64,000 nucleotides of DNA from Lacisediminihabitans changchengi (GCF_016634425.1 NZ_JAEPES010000002.1:248001-312000), one strand, 5' to 3'; counted from the first letter of the stretch, positions 10,374 to 18,395 are shown. The notes: generated from the letters alone by a model not told the origin. Numbers and translations: made by a program.

Positions 10374-11558
10374 TTACTTCAACACCACGGCGGTGAGCTT
10401 GGAAAGCGGCTCGGCCAGGGCATTGACCTGGTCTGACAACTGCTTGATCTGGTCGGTCGACAGGTCGTTGTAGAGCGCGTAGCCGCTGTCGAGCGAGCCG
10501 TACTGGCCGAGCGTCGTCGAGAGGGTGGCGAAGTCAGCGTCGATCTGGCTGACCAGCTTCTTTCCGGCCGCGCCCTTTCCCTCGGCGATGTCGCGCACGT
10601 TCTCGAAGGAGACCTTTGCGCCCTCGATGTTGGCCTGGAAGTCCCAGAGGTCGGTGTGCGAGAAGGTCTCTTCTTCACCGGTGATCTTGCCGGTGGCGAC
10701 CTCGTCCATGAGCGCGATGGCGCCATTGCTCACGTCGCCGAGGGTGACGCTGAAGCTCGTGTCATAGAACAGCTCGTAGAGCTTCTTCGTGTCGCTGTTC
10801 AGCTTGTCGCCGAGGGTCTTGCGCTCGTCGGCGGTGAGCGGCGTGTAGCCGGCCGGAGCCCAGAGGTCTTTCTCCATGCGGTGCCAGCCCGTCCAGGTGG
10901 CTCCGGCGTCGAGGTCGGCCTCACGGATGTCGAGGTCGGTGTCGAGGTCGGGGAACTTCTCGGCCAGCGGCTCGATGCGCTCGTAGTGGGCGCGAGCGGC
11001 GGGGTAGAGCTTCTTCGCCGTGGCGACGTCGCCCGATTCGAATGCGGCGACGAAGGTCTGGGTGTCGGTGACCAGTTCGCCGACCTGGTCTTTGGCGTAT
11101 GACACGTACTGGGCGACCGCGCCGGCGATCGCCTTCTTGTCACTGGCCGGCACGATCTTCGCGCCCGAGTCGGTGACCGTGAACTTGGTCTCGCCGACGC
11201 CCGCACCGACCATGCCCGGCTTACAGCTCGTGTAGTAGGTGCCTGGCTCGAGCTGGGCGACGTACTTGGGCGTCGTGCCTGGCCCGACATTCTCCTTCTC
11301 ACCGATGATGCGGAGCTTGTCCTCGGCGACGATCTCGAACTCCGAGACATCCGATCCGGAGTTGGAGATCGTGAAGGTGATCGCGCCGCTCGGTGCGGTA
11401 GTGGCGGAGAGGTCGCAGGCGTTGTCAGAAGCCGCGACGTTCACCGTCGTCGCCGATGCGCCCGAGGAGGCGTTCTGATTGTTGGGCACGCATCCGGTCA
11501 GGATGAGGGCGAGGGCGCCTGCCGCCGCGGCTCCGGCGATGAGGTGCTGGTACTTCAT
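10374..11558 (-). CDS. efeO: Iron uptake protein EfeO (cupredoxin plus M75 domain)
   Basis: A 394-aa lipoprotein that binds iron outside the cell and passes it to EfeU. The signal peptide ends in a lipobox (ALALILTGC, modified Cys23). An N-terminal cupredoxin-like domain (about 40-135) includes a TSCKPGM loop. A C-terminal M75/imelysin-like domain (about 150-394) carries the HxxE metal motif HRME. Start ATG 11556-11558 overlaps the efeU stop by four bases (ATGA), which favours translational coupling. It is under the putative iron box upstream of efeU. Confidence 0.95.
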   Translation of the reverse strand: MKYQHLIAGAAAAGALALILTGCVPNNQNASSGASATTVNVAASDNACDLSATTAPSGAITFTISNSGSDVSEFEIVAEDKLRIIGEKENVGPGTTPKYVAQLEPGTYYTSCKPGMVGAGVGETKFTVTDSGAKIVPASDKKAIAGAVAQYVSYAKDQVGELVTDTQTFVAAFESGDVATAKKLYPAARAHYERIEPLAEKFPDLDTDLDIREADLDAGATWTGWHRMEKDLWAPAGYTPLTADERKTLGDKLNSDTKKLYELFYDTSFSVTLGDVSNGAIALMDEVATGKITGEEETFSHTDLWDFQANIEGAKVSFENVRDIAEGKGAAGKKLVSQIDADFATLSTTLGQYGSLDSGYALYNDLSTDQIKQLSDQVNALAEPLSKLTAVVLK

Positions 11559-12460
11559 TGGTGCTCTCCTGCTGTTGAGGGCTGCTGTGCTGGCGCGAGG
11601 GCGGATGCCGTCTGGGACGGGGACGTCTGCGCTGTCGAGGGCTTCGGGGTGCCAACCTGTGGGCGACGGTGCTGGTGGATGAACGCGGGGACCGTCACCG
11701 CCAGATACAGCGCCCAGACGATGACCTGCGCCCAGCTCGGGTTCGGGTTGAAGTTGACGATGCCCTGCAGCACCGTTCCGTACCAGCTGCTCGCCGGGAT
11801 CGCCGCGCTGAAGTCCCAGGCCTTGGCCGATCCTCCAGGGATCAGGCCTGCCTCCTGCAGATCGCCGATGCCGTATGCCAGTACTCCGGCCGCGACGATA
11901 ATGAGGAAGCCGCCGGTCCAGGTGAAGAACTTTCCGAGATTGATGCGCACGAAACCGCGAAAGATCAGAACCTCGATCACGACGGCGGCGAGGATGCCGA
12001 GCAGCGCTCCAAGAGCGGGGATGACGGTGTCTGGGCTCGACGCGACGCTTGCCCAGATAAACAGGGCGGTCTCGATTCCTTCCCGGCCGACCGAGAGGAA
12101 GGCGAGAACGACGATTCCCCAGCCCGCGCCCATGAGAGCGAGGTCCATGCGGTTCTCGAGGTCGTGCTTGAGGCTGCGCGCGGTCTTCGCCATCCAGAAG
12201 ATCATCCAGGTGACGAATCCGACGGCGACCACCGACAGCCCGCCGCCGATCGCCTCTTGCGCCTGGAAGGACAGACCGTACGGCCCCCAGGTGAGGATCG
12301 CGCCCACGCCGAGAGAGACCAGGACCGCAATGGCGATGCCGATCCAGATGCGGGGGAGCACGTCGCCGCGCTTCACCTTGACGACATAGGCGATGAGGAT
12401 GCCGACGACGAGAGCGGCCTCAAGGCCTTCACGCAGGCCGATCAAAAAGTTGGGGAGCAC
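11555..12460 (-). CDS. efeU: Iron permease EfeU (FTR1 family)
   Basis: A 301-aa, roughly seven-helix membrane permease for iron. Both FTR1 signature motifs are present: REGLE near residue 10 and REGIE near residue 130, each in a membrane helix and likely to coordinate iron. The C-terminal tail is polar, proline- and glutamine-rich. It is the first gene of the leftward efeUOB operon. A palindromic DtxR/IdeR-like box sits 29 bases upstream of its start. An intact frame suggests a working transporter, unlike the broken efeU in some E. coli strains. Confidence 0.95.
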   Translation of the reverse strand: MLPNFLIGLREGLEAALVVGILIAYVVKVKRGDVLPRIWIGIAIAVLVSLGVGAILTWGPYGLSFQAQEAIGGGLSVVAVGFVTWMIFWMAKTARSLKHDLENRMDLALMGAGWGIVVLAFLSVGREGIETALFIWASVASSPDTVIPALGALLGILAAVVIEVLIFRGFVRINLGKFFTWTGGFLIIVAAGVLAYGIGDLQEAGLIPGGSAKAWDFSAAIPASSWYGTVLQGIVNFNPNPSWAQVIVWALYLAVTVPAFIHQHRRPQVGTPKPSTAQTSPSQTASALAPAQQPSTAGEHQ

Positions 12461-12488
12461 GGGATCAATTCACTCTGAGACGGGGATT

Positions 12489-12506
12489 GGTAAGGCTTAC
12501 CTTACC
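12489..12506. promoter_or_regulatory. Putative DtxR/IdeR iron box between efeU and mshB
   Basis: GGTAAGGCTTACCTTACC has matching outer six-base arms (GGTAAG/CTTACC) and resembles the DtxR/IdeR consensus TTAGGTTAGCCTAACCTAA. It lies 29 bp upstream of efeU and 37 bp upstream of the divergent mshB, so iron-replete repression of efeUOB is the likely role. Binding by a DtxR-type repressor is inference. Confidence 0.7.
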
Positions 12507-12542
12507 GGGTCGACTCTAATCGGAGAGCAATATCCTGTCCAC

Positions 12543-13739
12543 ATGGCGCGAGACGACATTCAGGCGATCGACAGCGAACGGGTGGTGTTCGTCCACGCGC
12601 ATCCCGACGACGAGAGCATCACCACCGGGGGCGCCATCGCCACCCTGGTCGACCGCGGCGCGACGGTGACGGTGGTGACCTGCACCCGGGGCGAGCACGG
12701 TGAGGTCGTGCCGCTCGACATCCGTTCTCTGCAGGGCGACGGCCCGGCGCTCGCCGAGCACCGCGCCAGCGAGCTCGCCGCTGCGCTGGCCGTTCTCGGC
12801 GTTTCTGACCATCGCTTCCTGGGCGAGCGCAACGCCCGCTGGGCGGACCGGGAGCCGCGAACCTACCTCGACTCGGGGATGCAGTGGGGCCGATCCGGTG
12901 CGATGCCGCTCGATGTCGTCGTCGACGACTCCCTCTCCGCCGCGGACTTCGGCGAGGTCGCCGCCGACATCGCCACCGTCATCGATCAGACCAAGGCCAC
13001 CGCCGTGGTGAGTTACGACGGCACGGGCGGCTACGGGCATCCCGACCACATTCGCGCCGCCGAGGCCGCCCAGCGCGCCGCCGACGTGATGGGCATTCCG
13101 TTCTTCGCCGTGCAGCCCGACGGCACTGCGGGGGAGCTGACTCTGGATGTTCGCCCCGTCTTCGATCGAAAACGTGCGGCCATGGCGGCCCACCGTAGCC
13201 AGCTCGCCATCGACGGGGACAATTTCACACTCTCGACAGGACCGGCGCGCGCCATCGGTGTGAGCGAGTCGTTTTCTCGGGTGCGGGAGGCAGCGCAGCA
13301 TCCGCCGGTGTGGAAAGAGCAGTCGCTCAGCGTGAAGATCTTCGTGTATGTGCTCGCTCTCGTCGTCGGTGCCGCCCTGGGTGGGGTGTCGACGGTGGAG
13401 CACCAATTCAGCGTGATGATCGGCTCGTGGCCGGCCCCGGTCGGGGCGGTCGTGAGTGTGGCGGTAGCCGCGGCGCTGTTCGTCGGTGCGCGTCTCGCCT
13501 TCGGGGAGCGACTGGTGCCGCTGTTCGCCGCCATCGGCTTCATCGGTGTGGTGGGGTTGCTGTCGGTGCCGGGCACCGGGGGATCCGTGCTGGTGCCGGC
13601 AAACCCCGCGGGCTATGCGCTCACCTATGGGCCGGCCGTGATCGCACTGGTCGTGCTCGCCTGGCCTGCGCCGGGCACCTTCTCTCGCCACGATAAGCTG
13701 GACAGACCTGCTCAACCGAAGGGAACTCCCGCCTCGTGA
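12543..13739 (+). CDS. mshB: MshB-like N-acetylglucosaminyl-inositol deacetylase with C-terminal membrane domain
   Basis: Zinc deacetylase of the PIG-L/LmbE family that removes acetate from GlcNAc-Ins in mycothiol synthesis. At 398 aa it is about 100 residues longer than a typical MshB. The zinc motif HPDDE lies at residues 20-24, the second histidine motif YGHPDHI near 162, and the catalytic core spans about 10-255. Residues about 265-385 contain four predicted membrane helices, so the enzyme is membrane-tethered. ATG 12543 is chosen; upstream in-frame sequence overlaps efeU antisense. The stop overlaps the fdxA start. Mca is the main alternative but the motif spacing suits MshB. Confidence 0.85.
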   Translation: MARDDIQAIDSERVVFVHAHPDDESITTGGAIATLVDRGATVTVVTCTRGEHGEVVPLDIRSLQGDGPALAEHRASELAAALAVLGVSDHRFLGERNARWADREPRTYLDSGMQWGRSGAMPLDVVVDDSLSAADFGEVAADIATVIDQTKATAVVSYDGTGGYGHPDHIRAAEAAQRAADVMGIPFFAVQPDGTAGELTLDVRPVFDRKRAAMAAHRSQLAIDGDNFTLSTGPARAIGVSESFSRVREAAQHPPVWKEQSLSVKIFVYVLALVVGAALGGVSTVEHQFSVMIGSWPAPVGAVVSVAVAAALFVGARLAFGERLVPLFAAIGFIGVVGLLSVPGTGGSVLVPANPAGYALTYGPAVIALVVLAWPAPGTFSRHDKLDRPAQPKGTPAS

Positions 13740-14062
13740 CCTATGTCATCGCCCTCCCGTGCGTGGATGTCAAAGACCGTGCCTGCATCGACGAGTGCCC
13801 CGTCGACTGCATCTACGAAGGCGATCGGATGCTCTACATCCACCCCGACGAGTGCGTCGATTGCGGTGCCTGCGAGCCGGTGTGCCCCGTAGAGGCGATC
13901 TACTACGAAGACGACCTGCCCGAGAAGTGGGCGGACTACTACAAGGCGAATGTCGAGTTCTTCTCTGAGATCGGCTCGCCCGGCGGCGCCTCCAAGGTGG
14001 GCGTGATCCACCACGATCACCAGGTCATCACCGCTCTGCCGCCGCAGGGTCCCGCGGCCTAG
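13736..14062 (+). CDS. fdxA: 7Fe ferredoxin FdxA
   Basis: A 108-aa electron carrier with two iron-sulfur clusters. The N-terminal half has a C-x7-C-x3-CP pattern (CVDVKDRACIDECPVDCIY) for a 3Fe-4S cluster, and CVDCGACEPVCPVEAIYYED supplies the 4Fe-4S ligands. The length and the acidic C-terminal region match actinobacterial FdxA/FdxC. GTG 13736 overlaps the mshB stop (GTGA), with GAAGGGA 12-18 bases upstream. It is followed eight bases later by dapC, an arrangement common in actinobacteria. Confidence 0.95.
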   Translation: MTYVIALPCVDVKDRACIDECPVDCIYEGDRMLYIHPDECVDCGACEPVCPVEAIYYEDDLPEKWADYYKANVEFFSEIGSPGGASKVGVIHHDHQVITALPPQGPAA

Positions 14063-14069
14063 CCCGCAC

Positions 14070-15203
14070 ATGCCGCGCACCCCGCTGCAGCTTCCCGACT
14101 TTCCCTGGGATTCGCTCGAGCCGTTTGCGGCGCGCGCCAAATCCCACCCCGGCGGCATCGTCGACCTTTCCGTCGGATCGCCGGTGGACCCGACGCCGGC
14201 GATCATCCGTGAGTCGCTCGCGCTGGCGACAGACGCCCACTCCTATCCGGCGACCGCCGGCAGCGTCGCCCTCCGCGAGGCGATCGTCTCGTGGTACGCG
14301 CGCCGCCGCAACGTCACCGACCTGAGCGTCGCCAACGTGCTGCCGACGATCGGCTCGAAGGAGCTCATCGCCGGGCTCGCCCTCTGGCTCGGGCTCGGGC
14401 CGGGGGATGTCGTGGTGCAGCCCGCGCGTGCATACCCGACCTACGCGGTGGGAGCAGCCCTGGTCGGCGCGACGGTCGTCGCCAGCGATGACCCGGCGGA
14501 GTGGCCGGAGGGAACCCGGCTCATCTGGATCAACAGCCCCGGAAACCCGAACGGCCGGATCATGGATGTCGCGCAGCTCCGTTCAGCGGTGGCCCGGGCC
14601 CGTGAGCTCGGGGCGATCATCGTCAGCGACGAGTGCTACGCCGAGCTCGCCTGGGAAGCCCCGTATGCGACCGAGGCAGGTCGCAGTCTCGCGACCCCGA
14701 GCATCCTCGACCCGCGAGTCATCGCGGGAGACCGCAGTTCAGTACTCAGCGTCTATTCGCTGAGCAAGCAGTCGAATCTCGCCGGTTACCGTGCCGGATT
14801 CGTGGCTGGCTGCGGTGAACTCATCGCCGAACTGCTCGCCGTGCGCAAGAATCTCGGGCTGATGCCGCCCGCGCCCGTGCAGGTCGCCATGGTGACCGCG
14901 CTCGGCGACGACGCGCACGTCGATGCCCAGCGCGCGCTCTACCGTGCGCGCCGCGACCTGCTGAAGCCCGCCGTCGAGGGCGCCGGGCTCCGTGTCGACG
15001 ACAGCGCGGGGGGCCTGTATCTGTGGGCGACCGCCGGCGAGGACGCCTGGCGCACGGTCGAACGCCTGGCCGACCTCGGCATCCTGGTGGCCCCTGGCTC
15101 GTACTATGGTGACGAAACCTCGCAGCATGTTCGTATCGCGCTGACGGCCAGCGACGAGTCGATCGCCACCGCGGTCGCGCGATTGGCCACTCTCTCCAAC
15201 TGA
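14070..15203 (+). CDS. dapC: Succinyldiaminopimelate transaminase DapC
   Basis: PLP-dependent class I/II aminotransferase of lysine and meso-diaminopimelate synthesis by the succinylase route. At 377 aa it is normal length. Typical blocks are NSPGNPNGR (about 152), the SDECYAELAWE segment that contacts PLP, and SLSKQSNLAGYRAGF (about 231) with the Schiff-base lysine. It starts eight bases after fdxA. The same window holds dapD and dapE, which supports the succinylase pathway. Confidence 0.93.
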   Translation: MPRTPLQLPDFPWDSLEPFAARAKSHPGGIVDLSVGSPVDPTPAIIRESLALATDAHSYPATAGSVALREAIVSWYARRRNVTDLSVANVLPTIGSKELIAGLALWLGLGPGDVVVQPARAYPTYAVGAALVGATVVASDDPAEWPEGTRLIWINSPGNPNGRIMDVAQLRSAVARARELGAIIVSDECYAELAWEAPYATEAGRSLATPSILDPRVIAGDRSSVLSVYSLSKQSNLAGYRAGFVAGCGELIAELLAVRKNLGLMPPAPVQVAMVTALGDDAHVDAQRALYRARRDLLKPAVEGAGLRVDDSAGGLYLWATAGEDAWRTVERLADLGILVAPGSYYGDETSQHVRIALTASDESIATAVARLATLSN

Positions 15204-15260
15204 CGCATCGGTGCATTGTCGAATACGACGATGGACGTCGCTCACCTTTAGGCTGTATCC

Positions 15261-16556
15261 GTGAACGAAGCCGTTAATGACGCCCAGAAGGCGACTCTCA
15301 GTTTTCCCGGCGGAAGCGCGGAGTTCCCCATCCGACAGAGTGTTGATGGTGCATCCAGCATCGACATCTCGACCCTGACCAAGCAGACCGGGCTCACCAC
15401 GCTCGACTACGGCTTCGTCAACACCGCAGCCACGAAGAGTGCGATCACCTACATCGACGGGGACGCGGGCATCCTGCGCTACCGCGGCTACGCAATCGAG
15501 GATGTCGCGGCCAACTCCACCTACCTGGAGACGGCCTGGCTGCTGATATACGGTTCGCTGCCGACGCCGACCGAGCTCGCGGGCTTCGAGAACCGCGTTC
15601 GCCGCCACACCCTCCTGCACGAAGATCTGCGCCGGTTCTTCGACGCCCTGCCGCACACGGCGCATCCGATGTCGGTGTTGTCGAGCGCGGTATCTGCGCT
15701 GTCGACGTATTACGAAGACTCGCTCAGCATTCACGATCCGGAGCAGGTCGAGCTGTCGACCATCCGTCTGCTGGCGAAGCTGCCGGTGATCGCGGCCTAT
15801 GCGCACAAGAAGAGCCTCGGTCAGGCGTTTCTCTACCCGGACAACAGCCTGAGCTTCGTCGACAACTTCCTCAAGCTGAACTTCGGCACGAAGGCGGAAC
15901 CCTACGAGGTGAACCCGGTTGTGTCGAAGGCGCTCGAGCGCTTGCTCATCCTGCACGAAGACCATGAGCAGAACGCATCGACGTCGACCGTGCGACTCGT
16001 CGGATCGACGCAGGCGAACATCTTCGCGTCGATCTCGGCGGGCATCAATGCGCTGTACGGGCCGGCCCACGGCGGCGCCAATGAGGCGGTGCTCACGATG
16101 CTGCAGCAGATCAAAGACAGCGGCGAGTCGGTCGAGAAGTTCGTCGAGCGGGTGAAGAACAAGGAAGACGGCGTGCGGCTCATGGGCTTCGGGCACCGCG
16201 TCTACAAGAACTTCGACCCGCGGGCGAAGTTGGTCAAGGAGAGCGCCGACGAGGTGCTCGCCGCGCTCGGTGTGCAAGACGACCTGCTCGACATCGCCAA
16301 GGAGCTCGAGGCCGTGGCACTGGCGGACGACTACTTCATCCAGCGCAAGCTGTACCCGAATGTCGACTTCTACACCGGCGTCATCTACAAGGCGATGGGC
16401 TTCCCGCCGCGCATGTTCACCGTGCTGTTCGCCATCGGGCGCCTGCCCGGCTGGATCGCGCACTGGCGCGAGATGAACCAAGACCCGGCCACCAAGATCG
16501 GCCGCCCGCAGCAGCTCTACATCGGCGAGCCCGAGCGCGCCTGGCCCTCCGCGTAG
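15261..16556 (+). CDS. gltA: Citrate synthase
   Basis: Condenses oxaloacetate and acetyl-CoA to open the TCA cycle. At 431 aa it is a type II hexameric form. Catalytic residues are visible: His in GPAHGGANEAVL (about residue 270), His in GFGHRVYKNFDPRA (about 312) and Asp in NVDFYTGVIY (about 370). GTG 15261 is used. The 57-base gap after dapC contains a TTTAGGCTGTATCC stretch that could be a promoter. A 17-bp tandem repeat array begins 28 bp after the stop. Confidence 0.97.
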   Translation: MNEAVNDAQKATLSFPGGSAEFPIRQSVDGASSIDISTLTKQTGLTTLDYGFVNTAATKSAITYIDGDAGILRYRGYAIEDVAANSTYLETAWLLIYGSLPTPTELAGFENRVRRHTLLHEDLRRFFDALPHTAHPMSVLSSAVSALSTYYEDSLSIHDPEQVELSTIRLLAKLPVIAAYAHKKSLGQAFLYPDNSLSFVDNFLKLNFGTKAEPYEVNPVVSKALERLLILHEDHEQNASTSTVRLVGSTQANIFASISAGINALYGPAHGGANEAVLTMLQQIKDSGESVEKFVERVKNKEDGVRLMGFGHRVYKNFDPRAKLVKESADEVLAALGVQDDLLDIAKELEAVALADDYFIQRKLYPNVDFYTGVIYKAMGFPPRMFTVLFAIGRLPGWIAHWREMNQDPATKIGRPQQLYIGEPERAWPSA

Positions 16557-16583
16557 CAACGGCTGCCCGGCTATCGTCCGCAG

Positions 16584-16668
16584 ACGCCCGCGGTGGTCAG
16601 ACGCCCGCGGTGGTCAGGCATCCGCGGTGGTCAGACGCCCGCGGTGGTCAGGCATCCGCGGTGGTTCC
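16584..16668. repeat. 17-bp tandem repeat array after gltA (about 4.8 copies)
   Basis: Units ACGCCCGCGGTGGTCAG at 16584, 16601 and 16635 alternate with the variant GCATCCGCGGTGGTCAG at 16618 and a partial variant at 16652. The copies are contiguous with no spacers. The core CCGCGG is a palindrome in each unit. It abuts the inverted-repeat element that starts at 16666. Confidence 0.9.
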
Positions 16669-16779
16669 TGTCGTTTCTGCTCGAAATGAAGGAAGTCTTC
16701 GGGCACGGTCCCGAACGCGTGGTGTGTCGGATTGCGCTGGCATGAAGTTCTCCGTCATTTCGAACAGAAACGGCAGGAG
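16666..16779. repeat. Inverted-repeat element A (GAAATGA family)
   Basis: Arms of about 29 bases at 16666-16694 and 16750-16779 are near-perfect reverse complements; each contains CGTTTCTG(C/T)TCGAAATGA. The interior is about 55 bases. The same GAAATGAAGG core recurs in elements B and C. The right arm overlaps the predicted start of the next gene. Confidence 0.85.
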
Positions 16780-17137
16780 CGGGTGGGATGCTCGCCTCAC
16801 TACGGTTCTGTTGGTGCTCGCCGGCGTGCTCACGGTGCTGCTCGTGCCCATGTCCATCGTGATGGCGCTGATCGGCGATGCTTGCCAACCGGATACCTGT
16901 GATTTCGGCGTGATGGAATTCGCAGGATGGTTCGGGCTGTTCGGTATTCCCGTATTCTTCATGATTTCGCTCACTCTCACGTTCGCGGTTCGGCGCCGTG
17001 GCCGCGCAACGTGGTGGACGGGCCTGGTCGCCGTCGCGGCGGTAATCGGGGCGTTCCTTCTCGGGGCGGTAATCGGGGCGTTCCTTCTCGGGGCGGTAAT
17101 TCTCTACGCGGGTGCTAACCGGCCGCTGTTCGGCTGA
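16742..17137 (+). CDS. Small membrane protein of unknown function
   Basis: A 131-aa protein with about three hydrophobic segments: 19-44, 57-80 and 87-125. It has one CQPDTC pair in an outside loop. The C-terminal helix region contains a nine-residue duplication, VIGAFLLGA twice, encoded by a 27-bp tandem repeat. ATG 16742 lies inside the right arm of inverted-repeat element A and no ribosome site is visible, so the first dozen residues may be encoded by repeat DNA and the true start may be later. I recognise no family. Its context is an accessory island between gltA and dapD. Confidence 0.5.
   Translation: MKFSVISNRNGRSGWDARLTTVLLVLAGVLTVLLVPMSIVMALIGDACQPDTCDFGVMEFAGWFGLFGIPVFFMISLTLTFAVRRRGRATWWTGLVAVAAVIGAFLLGAVIGAFLLGAVILYAGANRPLFG
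17041..17100 (+). repeat. 27-bp in-frame tandem duplication
   Basis: GGTAATCGGGGCGTTCCTTC begins at 17041 and again at 17068, with a third partial copy at 17095. The period is 27 bases, so the reading frame is kept and nine residues of a membrane helix are duplicated. Identity between copies is complete, which suggests a recent slippage event. Confidence 0.92.
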
Positions 17138-17176
17138 ACTGAGCCGTATCTTCTGCCCGCGACATCCCGCCTGCAT

Positions 17177-17255
17177 GAAATGAAGGAGTCGTGCGCACGG
17201 CGTTCGATGAGCGCGGGGAAGTCTCGTATCGCGAGACTCGGTTCTCCTTCATTTC
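17177..17255. repeat. Inverted-repeat element B (GAAATGA family)
   Basis: GAAATGAAGGAG at 17177-17188 faces its exact complement at 17244-17255. Inside is a second small hairpin, AGTCTCG-TATCG-CGAGACT at 17220-17238. It lies between the small membrane protein and the DUF559 gene. It shares the arm core with elements A and C but not the interior. Confidence 0.85.
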
Positions 17256-17319
17256 GTACGCGCTCGCTTAGTACGCAGCGAGGGCAGCGCCGGGGGTCCG
17301 GCGGGTGCGCGATAGTCGG

Positions 17320-18231
17320 TCATGGCAGGTGGTCGCCGCGCGCGACCGCCGCAAGAACGGATGCCTTCACCTCCGCCCAGGACCGCATGATCTGGGCGTA
17401 GCTAAACCGCAGCACTCGATAGCCGAGCGCCGAAAGTCGCGCGTCACGCCGCCGATCCGCCTCGAATCGCTCCGGGTCGGAGTGATACGCCCGTCCGTCG
17501 ATCTCGATGACCAGTCGAGTACCGATAAGCAGATCGACCCTGCCGACCCCGGCGACCGTTATCTGGAGGCGCGGTGCTAGACCGAGCCGTTGAAGGCGGA
17601 ACCTGGTCAGCGATTCGGTGATCGATTCGGAGAGCGGGTCTACCTGCGCGAGGAGATCGCGCAGCCGCTCCGGCGCCCGGCTGATTTCCCGCGACCACTG
17701 TCCGCGGGAGACCAGGCCCATCCGGATCGCAGAGTCCGCTGCGGCGACCACCCGTTCCGGGCTCTGGCAGCGGATCATGTCGCGCAGGCAGCCGAGCGGC
17801 GACGCAGAGAAGCGCGAGCAGTGTGCATCCGGCTCGCGCCAGTGCACAACGGTCGCGTCGCCGCTCGAGCGGAGCCGGACATCCTTGTCGTGTCGACTGC
17901 GTAGACGCACGCTGTTCTGGGCGACATCGACGTGGAGGTGCCCGCTGTGGAAGACCCACATCCCGTAGTCGGCGGCAGCGGAGACGCACCCGACCCGGCC
18001 CCCGACGCGGAACGCTTCGGCCCAGTGTGCGGGAGTGTCGGGCAGGCAGTACCAGCCCTGGCGGACCCGGATGATCTGTTCCGCCGCCACCCCGCGACTG
18101 AGTGTCCGCGAACTCCAGCCTCGTCTCAGGAGTTCATGGGTGGCTGCAACCCCGCCCAGTGTTCTGATGTCGTCGGCAATCGTCATGCCGGAATGCTGCA
18201 CGAGCGCGTCGTGCGCCGCCTCGCCGATCAC
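17320..18231 (-). CDS. DUF559/Vsr-like endonuclease-fold protein with AbiEi-type N-terminal domain
   Basis: A 303-aa protein of an actinobacterial family. An N-terminal winged-helix region (about 18-65: GGVAATHELLRRGWSSRTLS) resembles the AbiEi antitoxin domain. The C-terminal DUF559 domain (about 205-300) has a PD-(D/E)XK-like core with GRVDLL, LVIEIDGRAYH and a RDARLSALGYRVLRFSY segment, as in Vsr repair endonucleases. No cognate AbiEii-type toxin gene is adjacent. GTG 18229-18231 and ATG 18184-18186 are both possible starts. It is bracketed by inverted-repeat elements B and C. Whether it cuts DNA is not known. Confidence 0.8.
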   Translation of the reverse strand: MIGEAAHDALVQHSGMTIADDIRTLGGVAATHELLRRGWSSRTLSRGVAAEQIIRVRQGWYCLPDTPAHWAEAFRVGGRVGCVSAAADYGMWVFHSGHLHVDVAQNSVRLRSRHDKDVRLRSSGDATVVHWREPDAHCSRFSASPLGCLRDMIRCQSPERVVAAADSAIRMGLVSRGQWSREISRAPERLRDLLAQVDPLSESITESLTRFRLQRLGLAPRLQITVAGVGRVDLLIGTRLVIEIDGRAYHSDPERFEADRRRDARLSALGYRVLRFSYAQIMRSWAEVKASVLAAVARGDHLP

Positions 18232-18259
18232 CCTTCCGGTGGAGAACGTCTCACTCTCA

Positions 18260-18344
18260 CTCGAAATGAAGGAGAAGAGCGGATGTCCGAAGCCCTCGAC
18301 CCCGAATTCGTCCTGCGCCCGATGAAAAAGCCCTTCATTTCGAG
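18260..18344. repeat. Inverted-repeat element C (GAAATGA family)
   Basis: CTCGAAATGAAGG at 18260-18272 faces CCTTCATTTCGAG at 18332-18344, a perfect 13-bp inverted repeat around about 59 bases. It lies between the start of the DUF559 gene and the end of dapD. Confidence 0.85.
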
Positions 18345-18395
18345 CGGAAGAGCGCGGCCGGCGGCGGTCGGGGCCGGGCCCGGGCGGGCGATGCG

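Noticed and set aside
14739..16559. Long open frame antisense to dapC and gltA (606 codons), and similar frames at 44858-46267 and 46442-47950
   Set aside because: They lie opposite strong, motif-rich genes. High GC third positions create long antisense frames; the translations are Arg/Gly/Asp-rich without recognisable domains.
16584..16668. Possible CRISPR array
   Set aside because: The 17-bp units are directly adjacent with no spacers, and no cas genes are in the window.
17320..18231. Type IV AbiE toxin-antitoxin pair
   Set aside because: Only the AbiEi-like N-terminal domain is present, fused to DUF559; no AbiEii nucleotidyltransferase toxin is adjacent.
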